A stretch of DNA of 64,000 nt from Streptomyces canus. Lineage in GTDB: Bacteria; Actinomycetota; Actinomycetes; Streptomycetales; Streptomycetaceae. The position numbers were made by a program, and so were the translations under genes. Shown piece by piece: positions 51,536-63,190 of this stretch (position 1 is its first letter; the number at the start of each line of letters is the position of its first letter). The stretch covers positions 8,184,001-8,248,000 of the forward strand of contig NZ_JAUSWW010000001.1 of assembly GCF_030815415.1 (NCBI RefSeq), written 5' to 3'. Below the pieces are notes generated by a model, which was given only the letters and a program-made list of their open reading frames with translations, did not search any database and was not told the origin of the DNA.

Positions 51536-52288
51536 ATGTCCGGCCACTCTAAATGGGCTACGACGAAGCACAAGAAGGCCGTGATCGACGCCAAGCGCGG
51601 CAAGCTCTTCGCGAAGATGATCAAGAACATCGAGGTCGCGGCCCGCACCGGCGGCGCCGACGTGTCCGGCAATCCGACGCTGTTCGACGCCATTCAGAAG
51701 GCCAAGAAGAGCTCGGTCCCGAACAAGAACATCGACTCCGCGGTCAAGCGCGGCGCCGGCCTCGAGGCCGGTGGCGCCGACTACGAGACGATCATGTACG
51801 AGGGCTACGGTCCGAACGGTGTCGCGGTGCTCATCGAGTGCCTCACCGACAACCGCAACCGCGCCGCCTCCGACGTGCGTGTCGCCATGACCCGCAACGG
51901 CGGTTCGATGGCCGACCCGGGCTCTGTCTCGTACCTCTTCAACCGCAAGGGCGTCGTGATCGTCCCCAAGGGCGAGCTGACCGAGGACGACGTCCTGGGA
52001 GCCGTCCTGGACGCGGGTGCCGAGGAAGTCAACGACCTCGGTGAGTCCTTCGAGATCCTCTCCGAGGCCACCGACCTGGTCGCGGTCCGTACCGCCCTCC
52101 AGGACGCCGGGATCGACTACGACTCCGCTGACGCCAACTTCGTCCCGACCATGCAGGTCGAGCTCGACGAGGAAGGCGCCCGCAAGATCTTCAAGCTGAT
52201 CGACGCCCTCGAGGACAGCGACGACGTGCAGAACGTCTTCGCCAACTTCGACGTCAGCGACGAGGTCATGGAGAAGGTCGACGCGTAG
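51536..52288 (+). CDS. YebC/PmpR family protein (DUF28)
   Basis: 250 residues from ATG 51536 with GAAGGAG upstream. The start SGHSKWATTKHKKAVIDAKR is diagnostic. Domains: an N-terminal helical part, then two ferredoxin-like parts (YEGYGPNGVAVLIECLTDNR; VIVPKGELTEDDVLGAVLDA). Known as transcription regulators in some bacteria and more recently tied to ribosome function on proline-rich peptides. It sits just before ruvCAB as in many bacteria. Confidence 0.93.
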   Translation: MSGHSKWATTKHKKAVIDAKRGKLFAKMIKNIEVAARTGGADVSGNPTLFDAIQKAKKSSVPNKNIDSAVKRGAGLEAGGADYETIMYEGYGPNGVAVLIECLTDNRNRAASDVRVAMTRNGGSMADPGSVSYLFNRKGVVIVPKGELTEDDVLGAVLDAGAEEVNDLGESFEILSEATDLVAVRTALQDAGIDYDSADANFVPTMQVELDEEGARKIFKLIDALEDSDDVQNVFANFDVSDEVMEKVDA

Positions 52289-52312
52289 CGCTGTCGCGAA
52301 CTGAGCGGGTTC

Positions 52313-52346
52313 GGCGGGCCGGTGGGACACGTCCCACCGGCCCGCC
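52313..52346. terminator. Terminator after the YebC gene
   Basis: GGCGGGCCGGTGGGAC (52313-52328) and its exact complement (52331-52346) make a 16-bp inverted repeat. It separates the gene from ruvC. Confidence 0.75.
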
Positions 52347-52490
52347 GCCATTGTCGGTGGCAGCGGATAGCCTGACGAGAGTCAAAGATCGCCGTCCACG
52401 GGCCGCAACCATCAATTGAGGAACCCCGACGGCGCTCAGCCACGTCCGCGAGAGTGGCGGCGGTTTAGCCGCAAAGAGGGGAGGGGCGCG

Positions 52491-53030
52491 GTGCGTGTAC
52501 TCGGGGTGGACCCCGGACTGACGCGGTGCGGTGTCGGTGTCGTCGAGGGGGTCGCGGGCCGACCGCTCACCATGGTCGGCGTCGGCGTCGTACGCACGCC
52601 CGCCGACGCCGAGTTGGGGCAGCGCCTCGTCGTCATCGAGCAGGGCATCGAGCAGTGGCTCGACGAGCACCGGCCCGAACTCGTCGCCGTGGAGCGGGTG
52701 TTCAGCCAGCACAACGTACGGACCGTGATGGGCACCGCCCAGGCCAGCGCCGTCGCGATGCTCTGTGCCGCCCGCCGCGGCATCCCCGTCGCCCTGCACA
52801 CCCCCAGCGAGGTCAAGGCCGCCGTCACCGGCAGCGGGCGTGCCGACAAGGCCCAGGTCGGCGCCATGGTCACCCGCCTGCTCCGGCTCGACGCACCGCC
52901 CAAGCCCGCCGACGCCGCCGACGCCCTCGCGCTCGCCATCTGCCACATCTGGCGCGCTCCCGCACAGAACAGGCTCCAGCAGGCGGTCGCCCTGCACGCA
53001 GCCAACGCAACGAAAGGCCGTACGGCATGA
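52491..53030 (+). CDS. ruvC: Crossover junction endodeoxyribonuclease RuvC
   Basis: 179 residues from GTG 52491 behind GAGGGG. It cuts Holliday junctions as a dimer. Acidic catalytic residues lie in VLGVDPGLTRCGVGVV, VAVERVFSQHNVRTVMG and ADAADALALAICHIWR; the fold is RNase H-like. It overlaps ruvA by four bases (ATGA). Confidence 0.96.
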   Translation: MRVLGVDPGLTRCGVGVVEGVAGRPLTMVGVGVVRTPADAELGQRLVVIEQGIEQWLDEHRPELVAVERVFSQHNVRTVMGTAQASAVAMLCAARRGIPVALHTPSEVKAAVTGSGRADKAQVGAMVTRLLRLDAPPKPADAADALALAICHIWRAPAQNRLQQAVALHAANATKGRTA

Positions 53031-53632
53031 TCGCCTTCGTGAGCGGCACGATCGCCGCACTCGCCCCCGACGCCGCCGTCGTCGAGGTCGGCGGTGTCGG
53101 CATGGCCGTGCAGTGCACGCCCAACACCCTGTCCACGCTCCGCCTGGGCAAGCCGGCCAAGCTCGCCACCTCCCTCGTCGTACGGGAGGACTCGCTGACC
53201 CTCTACGGCTTCGTGGACGACGACGAACGCCAGGTCTTCGAACTGCTCCAGACCGCGAGCGGCGTCGGCCCCCGCCTGGCCCAGGCGATGCTGGCCGTGC
53301 ACGCTCCGGACACCCTGCGCAGGGCGGTGGCCACAGGCGACGAGAAGGCGCTGATCGCCGTCCCCGGCATCGGCAAGAAGGGCGCCCAGAAGCTGCTCCT
53401 GGAGCTGAAGGACCGCCTGGGCGAGCCCATCGGCGCCCCCGCCGTCGGCTCCCCGGTCACCCAGGGCTGGCGCGACCAGCTGCACGCGGCCCTGATCGGC
53501 CTCGGCTACGCGACCCGCGAGGCCGACGAGGCCGTGTCCGCCGTGGCCCCCCAGGCCGAGGCCGCCGGGGGCACCCCGCAGGTGGGCCAACTGCTGAAGG
53601 CCGCCCTGCAGACCCTGAACCGCGCCCGCTAG
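53027..53632 (+). CDS. ruvA: Holliday junction branch-migration subunit RuvA
   Basis: 201 residues from ATG 53027. The N-terminal OB domain (IAFVSGTIAALAPDAAVVEV), two helix-hairpin-helix motifs (LLQTASGVGPRLAQAMLAVH; VPGIGKKGAQKLLLELKDRL) and the C-terminal RuvB-binding domain (GLGYATREADEAVSAVAPQ) are all in order. It holds the junction flat while RuvB pumps DNA. Confidence 0.96.
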   Translation: MIAFVSGTIAALAPDAAVVEVGGVGMAVQCTPNTLSTLRLGKPAKLATSLVVREDSLTLYGFVDDDERQVFELLQTASGVGPRLAQAMLAVHAPDTLRRAVATGDEKALIAVPGIGKKGAQKLLLELKDRLGEPIGAPAVGSPVTQGWRDQLHAALIGLGYATREADEAVSAVAPQAEAAGGTPQVGQLLKAALQTLNRAR

Positions 53633-53642
53633 GAGAACGTCA

Positions 53643-54713
53643 GTGAACTGGGACGACACCACCGACGCGACCGCCCCCGAGCGGCTGGTGGACTCTGTCG
53701 CCGACCGCGAGGACCAGGCCGTGGAGGCCGCCCTGCGCCCCAAGGACCTGGGCGAGTTCATCGGCCAGGAGAAGGTCCGCGAGCAGCTCGACCTCGTCCT
53801 GCGCGCCGCACGCGCGCGGGGCGCCACCGCCGACCACGTGCTGCTCTCCGGCGCCCCCGGCCTCGGCAAGACCACCCTCTCGATGATCATCGCGGCCGAG
53901 ATGGGCGCCCCCATCCGCATCACCTCCGGCCCCGCCATCCAGCACGCCGGCGACCTGGCCGCGATCCTCTCCTCGCTCCAGGAGGGCGAGGTCCTCTTCC
54001 TCGACGAGATCCACCGCATGTCCCGGCCCGCCGAGGAGATGCTGTACATGGCGATGGAGGACTACCGCGTCGACGTGATCGTCGGCAAGGGCCCGGGCGC
54101 CACCGCCATCCCCCTCGAACTGCCCCCGTTCACCCTGGTCGGCGCCACCACGCGCGCGGGCCTGCTGCCGCCCCCGCTGCGCGACCGCTTCGGCTTCACC
54201 GCGCACATGGAGTTCTACGAGCCCGCCGAACTGGAGCGGGTCATCCACCGCTCCGCGAACCTCCTCGACGTCGAGATCGACACCGACGGCGCCGCCGAGA
54301 TCGCCGGCCGCTCCCGCGGCACGCCCCGCATCGCCAACCGTCTGCTGCGCCGGGTGCGCGACTACGCCCAGGTCAAAGCGGACGGGTTCATCACACGTGA
54401 CATCGCGGGGGCCGCACTGAAGGTCTACGAGGTCGACGCCCGCGGCCTCGACCGCCTGGACCGCGGAGTCCTGGAGGCCCTGCTCAAACTGTTCGGCGGC
54501 GGCCCCGTCGGCCTGTCCACCCTCGCGGTCGCGGTGGGGGAGGAGCGCGAGACCGTCGAGGAGGTCGCCGAGCCCTTCCTCGTCCGGGAGGGTCTGCTGG
54601 CCCGTACACCGCGTGGTCGCGTCGCCACTCCCGCCGCATGGGCGCACCTGGGCCTCACCCCGCCCCGCTCCGCGGCCACCGGAAACGGACAACAAGACCT
54701 GTTCGGGACGTGA
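53643..54713 (+). CDS. ruvB: Holliday junction DNA helicase RuvB
   Basis: 356 residues from GTG 53643 with AGGAGAACG upstream. AAA+ motor: Walker A SGAPGLGKTTLSMIIA, Walker B EVLFLDEIHR, sensor 1 LVGATTRAGLL, sensor 2/arginine finger region RDRFGFTAHMEFYEP and RGTPRIANRLLRRVRDYA, then the winged-helix end. It is the last gene of ruvCAB. Confidence 0.97.
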   Translation: MNWDDTTDATAPERLVDSVADREDQAVEAALRPKDLGEFIGQEKVREQLDLVLRAARARGATADHVLLSGAPGLGKTTLSMIIAAEMGAPIRITSGPAIQHAGDLAAILSSLQEGEVLFLDEIHRMSRPAEEMLYMAMEDYRVDVIVGKGPGATAIPLELPPFTLVGATTRAGLLPPPLRDRFGFTAHMEFYEPAELERVIHRSANLLDVEIDTDGAAEIAGRSRGTPRIANRLLRRVRDYAQVKADGFITRDIAGAALKVYEVDARGLDRLDRGVLEALLKLFGGGPVGLSTLAVAVGEERETVEEVAEPFLVREGLLARTPRGRVATPAAWAHLGLTPPRSAATGNGQQDLFGT

Positions 54714-54770
54714 TGTCTTTGTGACGGTGCGGGATTGGCCGGGCCAGGAACCCGGGTGCCATGCTGAGCG

Positions 54771-54800
54771 TTGTTCCCTGCACGCGGACTCGCTTAGACT
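54771..54800 (+). promoter_or_regulatory. Sigma-70-type promoter of yajC-secDF
   Basis: TTGTTC (54771-54776), an 18-base spacer and TAGACT (54795-54800) lie about 90 bases upstream of the yajC start. Confidence 0.6.
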
Positions 54801-54887
54801 CCGCCGATGCCGCCTTTGTCGGCGGCGCGCACACCCCCAACCATCAGGCCGCTCACCATCGCGGTCACGTGAAGGAAGTACCGACCC

Positions 54888-55391
54888 GTGAGTCTCGTGA
54901 CCCTCCTCCCGTTCGTCGTGCTCATCGGGGCCATGTTCCTGATGACCCGGTCGGCGAAGAAGAAGCAGCAGGCCGCCGCCGACATGCGGAACCAGATGCA
55001 GCCCGGCAGTGGCATCCGCACCATCGGGGGCATGTACGCCACGGTCAAGGAGGTCAACGACGAGACGATCCTCGTCGACGCGGGGCCGGGCGTCGAGCTC
55101 CTCTTCGCGAAGAACGCGATCGGTGCCGTCCTGACGGACGACGAGTACAACCGGATCGTCCACGGTGTCGAGCACGACCTGAAGACGGACGTCGTCCCCG
55201 ACGACGCCTCCTCCCTCACCGAGACCGACGAGACCGCCGACGAAGCTGCCGCCGCCTCCGACGACGACAAGTCCGTCGACCTCGAAAAGAAGGACGAGCC
55301 CGCCGACGAGGCCGAGCCGGCCGCCGAGGCCGCCGAGGCGAAGACGGACGACGTGCCGAAGAAGACCGACGGCGACTCCGACGCGAAGTAG
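54888..55391 (+). CDS. yajC: Preprotein translocase subunit YajC
   Basis: 167 residues from GTG 54888. One N-terminal membrane helix (LLPFVVLIGAMFLMTRSAKK) precedes the conserved IRTIGGMYATVKEVNDETIL and VELLFAKNAIGAVL. A long acidic Asp/Glu/Ala tail follows, longer than in E. coli (110 residues). YajC assists SecDF in protein export. Confidence 0.95.
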   Translation: MSLVTLLPFVVLIGAMFLMTRSAKKKQQAAADMRNQMQPGSGIRTIGGMYATVKEVNDETILVDAGPGVELLFAKNAIGAVLTDDEYNRIVHGVEHDLKTDVVPDDASSLTETDETADEAAAASDDDKSVDLEKKDEPADEAEPAAEAAEAKTDDVPKKTDGDSDAK

Positions 55392-55523
55392 CCGTACCTC
55401 TGGGCGCGCGGGCCAGGCCTGCGCGCCCTCGGACGTACGCAGCTCGCAGGGGATCCCGACACCATGTCATGGCCGCCCGCCCGATGACCCGGCGCGAGGC
55501 GGCCCGAGAGGGAGTACGAGAAG

Positions 55524-57284
55524 GTGGCAGCAGCACCCAAGAGGGGCCGGAGCTCGAGTGCCCAGAGCAAGCCAGGGCGCTCGCTGGCCCTCATCCTGAT
55601 CGCCATCGTGGCGCTCACCGGAGGGATGTTCCTCTCCGGTCACACCACGCCGCGTCTCGGCATCGACCTCGCCGGCGGTACCAGCATCACGCTGGAGGCG
55701 AAGGCCGACCAAGGGTCCGCGATCAACTCGGCCAACATGAACACCGCGGTCGAGATCATGAACCGCCGTGTCAACGGCCTGGGCGTCTCCGAGGCGGAGG
55801 TGCAGACCCAGGGTAAGAAGAACATCATCGTCAACATCCCCAAGGGCACCAACTCCAAGGAAGCCCGGGACCAGGTCGGCACCACCGCGAAGCTGTACTT
55901 CCGTCCGGTGCTGGCCCAGGACGCCACCGGCGCCGCCGCCGCGACGCCCTCGCCGAGCGCGTCCGCCAGTGGTTCCTCCAGCGCCTCGCCGAGCCCCTCC
56001 ACGAGCGAGTCGGCCACCACGGGTGAGAAGGCGACCTCGTCGAGCTCCCCGTCGGCCTCCGCCACCACACAGGGCCGCGCCGCCTCCGACGCGCTGAAGG
56101 CCGACCCGACCCCGTCGGGGTCCGCCTCGCCCTCCGCCTCCGCGAGCCCGTCCGCCTCCGCGAGTGCCCCCACCGCCGCCGAAGCCAAGCTCCAGGCCGC
56201 GTACACCGCGCTCGACTGCTCCAAGCAGACGCAGCGCAACAAGGCCGGCGAAGGCGTGAAGCCCGAGGACCCGACCGTGGGCTGCGGTGAGATCCAGGGC
56301 GTCTGGTACAAGTACCTGCTCGGCCCGGCCGCCGTGGCCGGCACCGAGGTCGACGAGGCCAAGGCCGTCTACGACACGCAGACCGCCGCCGGCTGGCAGG
56401 TCACGATGGACTTCAACAAGAGCGGCGCCAAGAAGTTCGCCGACATCACCGGCCAGCTCGCCCAGAACACCCAGCCGCAGAACGAGTTCGGCATCGTCCT
56501 CGACGGCGAGGTCGTCTCCAGCCCGACCGTCAGCCAGTCCATCACCGGCGGCCAGGCCCAGATCTCCGGCAGCTTCACGCAGGAGGAGGCCCAGAGCCTC
56601 GCCAACATGCTGTCGTACGGCGCGCTCCCGCTCTCCTTCAAGGAGCAGAACGTGACCACGGTGACCGCCGCCCTCGGCACCGACCAGCTGCACGCCGGTC
56701 TGTTCGCCGGTGCGATCGGCCTCGCGCTGGTCATTCTGTACCTGGTGTTCTACTACCGCGGTCTGTCGCTGGTCGCGATCGCCTCACTGCTCGTCTCCGG
56801 CACCCTCACCTATGTGCTCATGGCGCTGCTCGGCCCGGCCATCGGCTTCGCGCTGAACCTGCCGGCCGTGTGCGGTGCCATCGTCGCCATCGGTATCACC
56901 GCGGACTCGTTCATCGTGTACTTCGAACGCATCCGTGACGAGATCCGTGAGGGCCGCTCCCTGCGCCCCGCCGTCGAGCGGGCCTGGCCGCGCGCCCGGC
57001 GCACCATCCTGGTCTCCGACTTCGTGTCGTTCCTCGCCGCGGCGGTGCTGTTCATCGTCACCGTCGGCAAGGTCCAGGGCTTCGCGTTCACTCTGGGTCT
57101 GACCACCGTCCTCGACGTCGTCGTGGTCTTCTTCTTCACCAAGCCGCTGATGACGCTGCTGGCCCGCCGCCCGTTCTTCGCGAGCGGCAACAAGTGGTCC
57201 GGCCTCGACCCGAAGAGCCTGGGTGCCAAGGCGCCACTGCGCCGCACCCGCCGTCCCGCCCCCGTTGAGACGAAGGAGGCGTGA
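55524..57284 (+). CDS. secD: Protein translocase subunit SecD
   Basis: 586 residues from GTG 55524. A first helix (LALILIAIVALTGGMFL), the D1 start LGIDLAGGTSITLEAKA, the periplasmic domain, then five helices at the C-terminal end, with GIDLxGG and the GITADSFIVYFERIRDE motif between. The first extracytoplasmic domain carries an insertion of about 85 Ser/Ala/Pro/Thr-rich residues (around 55930-56190), low complexity and probably disordered. The enzyme uses the proton gradient to aid release of exported proteins. Confidence 0.95.
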   Translation: MAAAPKRGRSSSAQSKPGRSLALILIAIVALTGGMFLSGHTTPRLGIDLAGGTSITLEAKADQGSAINSANMNTAVEIMNRRVNGLGVSEAEVQTQGKKNIIVNIPKGTNSKEARDQVGTTAKLYFRPVLAQDATGAAAATPSPSASASGSSSASPSPSTSESATTGEKATSSSSPSASATTQGRAASDALKADPTPSGSASPSASASPSASASAPTAAEAKLQAAYTALDCSKQTQRNKAGEGVKPEDPTVGCGEIQGVWYKYLLGPAAVAGTEVDEAKAVYDTQTAAGWQVTMDFNKSGAKKFADITGQLAQNTQPQNEFGIVLDGEVVSSPTVSQSITGGQAQISGSFTQEEAQSLANMLSYGALPLSFKEQNVTTVTAALGTDQLHAGLFAGAIGLALVILYLVFYYRGLSLVAIASLLVSGTLTYVLMALLGPAIGFALNLPAVCGAIVAIGITADSFIVYFERIRDEIREGRSLRPAVERAWPRARRTILVSDFVSFLAAAVLFIVTVGKVQGFAFTLGLTTVLDVVVVFFFTKPLMTLLARRPFFASGNKWSGLDPKSLGAKAPLRRTRRPAPVETKEA

Positions 57285-57286
57285 GC

Positions 57287-58396
57287 ATGTCGAAACTCGG
57301 CAACCTCGGCGCCCGACTGCACCGTGGCGAGATCAGTTACGACTTCGTCGGCCACCGCAAGCTCTGGTACGGCATCTCGATCCTGATCACCATCACGGCC
57401 ATCGTCGGCCTGGCGGTGCGCGGCCTGAACATGGGCATCGACTTCCAGGGCGGCGCCGTCTTCACCACCGAGAAGACCAGCATCTCGGTCTCCCAGGCCC
57501 AGGAGTACGCGGAAGAGGCCTCCGGCCACGACGCCGTGGTGCAGAAGCTGGGCAACGGCACGCTGCGCATCCAGATCGCCGGCATGGACACCACGCAGTC
57601 CGACGAGATCAAGAACAAGCTCGCGACGGACTTCAAGGTCGACCCGGAGAAGATCGCCGCCGACCTCGTCGGTCCCAGCTGGGGCGACCAGATCGCCAAC
57701 AAGGCCTGGCAGGGTCTGGCGATCTTCATGGTCCTGGTGGTGATCTATCTGGCGATCGCCTTCGAGTGGCGCATGGCCATCGCGGCGCTCGTCGCACTGA
57801 TCCACGACATCACCATCACCGTCGGCATCTACGCCCTCGTCGGCTTCGAGGTCACGCCGGGCACGGTGATCGGTCTGCTGACCATCCTCGGTTACTCGCT
57901 CTACGACACGGTGGTCGTCTTCGACTCCCTCAAGGAGCAGACGAAGGACATCACCAAGCAGACCCGCTGGACCTACAGCGACATCGCCAACCGCTCGATC
58001 AACAGCACCCTGGTCCGCTCCATCAACACCACGGTGGTCGCGCTGCTGCCGGTGGCGGGCCTGCTGTTCATCGGTGGCGGCTTCCTCGGCGCGGGCACGC
58101 TCAACGACATCTCGCTGTCGCTGTTCGTCGGCCTCGCCGCCGGCGCGTACTCCTCGATCTTCATCGCGACGCCGCTCGTGGCGGACCTCAAGGAGCTCGA
58201 GCCGCAGATGAAGTCCCTCCGGAAGCGGGTCCTGGCCAAGCGCGCCCAGGTCGGCGCCGAGGGGGAGCAGGCCGAGGCCCGCGGCGGGGACGCGCACGGT
58301 GACGAGCCGGAGGACGCCCACGCGGTCGTCGGCCCGCGCACCCAGCCCGCCTCGCGCACCCGGGGCCGCGGCCGACCCTCGGGGAAGCGGCGATGA
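57287..58396 (+). CDS. secF: Protein translocase subunit SecF
   Basis: 369 residues from ATG 57287; AAGGAGG is seven bases upstream, which rules against the in-frame GTG at 57281. Six helices, the D1 start FVGHRKLWYGISILITITAI, NMGIDFQGGAVFTT, the YDTVVVFDSLKEQ motif and NSTLVRSINTTVVALLPVAG are as expected. The C-terminal tail is basic and hydrophilic. It overlaps apt by four bases. Confidence 0.96.
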   Translation: MSKLGNLGARLHRGEISYDFVGHRKLWYGISILITITAIVGLAVRGLNMGIDFQGGAVFTTEKTSISVSQAQEYAEEASGHDAVVQKLGNGTLRIQIAGMDTTQSDEIKNKLATDFKVDPEKIAADLVGPSWGDQIANKAWQGLAIFMVLVVIYLAIAFEWRMAIAALVALIHDITITVGIYALVGFEVTPGTVIGLLTILGYSLYDTVVVFDSLKEQTKDITKQTRWTYSDIANRSINSTLVRSINTTVVALLPVAGLLFIGGGFLGAGTLNDISLSLFVGLAAGAYSSIFIATPLVADLKELEPQMKSLRKRVLAKRAQVGAEGEQAEARGGDAHGDEPEDAHAVVGPRTQPASRTRGRGRPSGKRR

Positions 58397-58932
58397 CCGA
58401 CATCAAGGAACTGCTGTTCAGCCGCATCCGTGATGTGGCCGACTACCCGGAGCCGGGGGTGATGTTCAAGGACATCACCCCGCTCCTGGCGGACCCGGCG
58501 GCCTTCACCGCGCTGACGGACGCGCTCGCGGAGATCGCCGGGCGCACCGGCGCGACCAAGGTCGTCGGCCTGGAGGCCCGCGGCTTCATCCTCGGCGCCC
58601 CGGTGGCCGTCCGCGCGGGCCTCGGCTTCATCCCCGTACGCAAGGCGGGCAAGCTCCCCGGAGCGACCCTCGCCCAGGCGTACGACCTGGAGTACGGCTC
58701 CGCGGAGATCGAGGTGCATGCGGAGGATCTGTCGTCGGACGACCGCATCCTGATCATCGACGACGTCCTGGCGACCGGCGGCACGGCGGAGGCCTCGATC
58801 CAGCTGATCCGCAGGGCGGGAGCCCAGGTCGCGGGTCTGGCGGTCCTGATGGAGCTGGGCTTCCTGTCGGGCCGCGCCCGCCTGGAACCGGCGCTGGCGG
58901 GCGCTCCGCTGGAAGCGCTACTGGTGGTCTGA
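58393..58932 (+). CDS. apt: Adenine phosphoribosyltransferase
   Basis: 179 residues, coupled to secF by an ATGA overlap. The PRPP-binding motif is ILIIDDVLATGGTAEASIQL; the N-terminal DYPEPGVMFKDITPLL and the flexible-loop region GFIPVRKAGKLPGATLAQAY complete it. It salvages adenine to AMP. Position before relA, which uses GTP/GDP, is conserved in actinobacteria. Confidence 0.96.
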   Translation: MTDIKELLFSRIRDVADYPEPGVMFKDITPLLADPAAFTALTDALAEIAGRTGATKVVGLEARGFILGAPVAVRAGLGFIPVRKAGKLPGATLAQAYDLEYGSAEIEVHAEDLSSDDRILIIDDVLATGGTAEASIQLIRRAGAQVAGLAVLMELGFLSGRARLEPALAGAPLEALLVV

Positions 58933-58952
58933 GGCCGACATAGGTCTCACGA

Positions 58953-58986
58953 AAACGGCCGTCCTGGTTACCCAGGGCGGCCGTTT
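58953..58986. terminator. Terminator after apt
   Basis: AAACGGCCG pairs with CGGCCGTTT and the stem continues (one G-T pair) to a four-base loop. Confidence 0.75.
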
Positions 58987-59040
58987 CGCGCCCCTGAAGG
59001 GGCGCGGGGAACTGCGCGACCAGCCACAGCGGCGCCGCAG
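58987..59040. repeat. Dispersed Streptomyces intergenic repeat
   Basis: GCGCCCCTGAAGGGGCGCGG followed by GGAACTGCGCGACCAGCCAC. The second half matches the hairpin arm at 33424-33439, and the combination is a common intergenic element in this genus. Confidence 0.6.
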
Positions 59041-59214
59041 TCGGCCATGCGCCTTGGCCCCTCGGACAAGTCCCGGAATGCCAGTGCACGCCCCTCACGT
59101 TTCATCGGTAGACGGTCCTCACACCCGCCTGAAGGCGATCCCGAGCCGCAGGATCGCTACCATGGGGTCTCCGGAGCCTGATCGGGGGACCCGGATCGCG
59201 CACGAGGAGTCCTC

Positions 59215-61749
<2,535 letters not shown>

Positions 61750-61758
61750 GGCACAGCA

Positions 61759-61797
61759 CGAGAAGGGCCCCGTACACGAGGTACGGGGCCCTTCTCG
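61759..61797. terminator. Bidirectional terminator between relA and the DUF349 gene
   Basis: A perfect 17-bp stem (61759-61775 with 61781-61797) over a five-base loop separates two convergent genes. Confidence 0.8.
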
Positions 61798-61825
61798 TCG
61801 TAGCAGCAGCTGAACCGCGGCCCTG

Positions 61826-63055
61826 TCAGCCGCCGAACTCCTGCAGACCCTTCAGCGCCTGGTCCAGAAGCGCCTGGCGGCCCTCCAGTTCACGCTCGAG
61901 CTTGTCGGCGCGGGCGTTGTTGCCCTGGGCGCGGGCCTGCTCGATCTGGCGCTGGAGCTTGGCCACGGCGTCCTGGAGCTGACCGGTGAGACCCTCGGCA
62001 CGCGCGCGTGCCTCCGGGTTCGTCCGGCGCCACTCGGTCTCCTCGGCCTCCTGGATGGCCCGCTCGACGGCGTGCATCCGGCCCTCGACCTTGGGACGCG
62101 CGTCGCGCGGGACGTGGCCGATGGCCTCCCAGCGCTCGTTGATCTGGCGGAACGCGGACCGCGCCGCCTTGAGGTCGGTGACCGGGAGGATCTTCTCGGC
62201 CTCCCCGGCCAGCTCCTCCTTGAGCTTCAGGTTCTCCGTCTGCTCGGCGTCGCGCTCGGCGAAGACCGAGCTGCGAGCGGCGAAGAAGACGTCCTGGGCG
62301 CCGCGGAAGCGGTTCCACAGGTCGTCCTCGTGCTCGCGCTGGGCACGGCCCGCGGCCTTCCACTCCGCCATCAGCTCGCGGTAGCGGGCGGCCGTCGGAC
62401 CCCAGTCGGTGGAGCCGGACAGCGCCTCGGCCTCGGAGACCAGCCGTTCCTTGGTCTTCCGGGCCTCCTCGCGCTGTGCGTCGAGCGAGGCGAAGTGGGC
62501 CTTGCGACGCTTGGAGAACGCCGACCGGGCGTGCGAGAAGCGGTGCCACAGTTCGTCGTCGGACTTGCGGTCCAGCCGCGGCAGACCCTTCCAGGTGTCC
62601 ACCAGGGCCCGCAACCGCTCACCGGCCGCCCGCCACTGGTCGGACTGCGCCAGCTCCTCCGCCTCGACGACCAGCGCCTCCTTGGAGTGACGGGCCTCGT
62701 CGGACTGCTTGGCGCGCTGCTGCTTGCGCTCCTCGCGGCGCTTCTCGACCGTCTCCACGAGCTTGTCCAGACGCACCTTGAGGGCGTCCAGGTCACCGAC
62801 CGCGTGGTGCGCGTCCACCTGCTCGCGAATGTGGTCGATGGCGACCTGCGCGTCCTTCGCCGACAGATCGGTGGTCTTCACTCGCTTCTCGAGGAGGCCG
62901 ATCTCGACAACCAGGCCCTCGTACTTGCGCTCGAAGTAGGCCAGCGCCTCCTCAGGGGAGCCGGCCTGCCAGGAACCGACGACCTGCTCGCCGTCGGCCG
63001 TACGCACGTACACGGTCCCCGTCTCGTCGACGCGGCCCCACGGGTCGCTGCTCAC
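61826..63055 (-). CDS. DUF349 repeat protein (coiled-coil)
   Basis: 409 residues, largely alpha-helical and very charged. Several DUF349 units are visible, each with a W-x-P/A...W-K pattern (SDQWRAAGERLRALVDTWKG, STDWGPTAARYRELMAEWKA, VTDLKAARSAFRQINERWEA) followed by a helix with DDELWHRF or DDLWNRF. The C-terminal part (QLQDAVAKLQRQIEQARAQG) is a coiled coil. Function unknown; conserved opposite relA in streptomycetes. Confidence 0.88.
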   Translation of the reverse strand: MSSDPWGRVDETGTVYVRTADGEQVVGSWQAGSPEEALAYFERKYEGLVVEIGLLEKRVKTTDLSAKDAQVAIDHIREQVDAHHAVGDLDALKVRLDKLVETVEKRREERKQQRAKQSDEARHSKEALVVEAEELAQSDQWRAAGERLRALVDTWKGLPRLDRKSDDELWHRFSHARSAFSKRRKAHFASLDAQREEARKTKERLVSEAEALSGSTDWGPTAARYRELMAEWKAAGRAQREHEDDLWNRFRGAQDVFFAARSSVFAERDAEQTENLKLKEELAGEAEKILPVTDLKAARSAFRQINERWEAIGHVPRDARPKVEGRMHAVERAIQEAEETEWRRTNPEARARAEGLTGQLQDAVAKLQRQIEQARAQGNNARADKLERELEGRQALLDQALKGLQEFGG

Positions 63056-63190
63056 AGCGCCTCCTCCACATGATGCCTGCGTGGGGCTTCAGCACCCCCG
63101 GGCATCGTCCACAGTTTCGTCACGGCCAACATAGGCGACCGGCGGGTTGCCTGTCCGCATCCCGCGCGACCGAAATTTGGCTGTTGGGGG

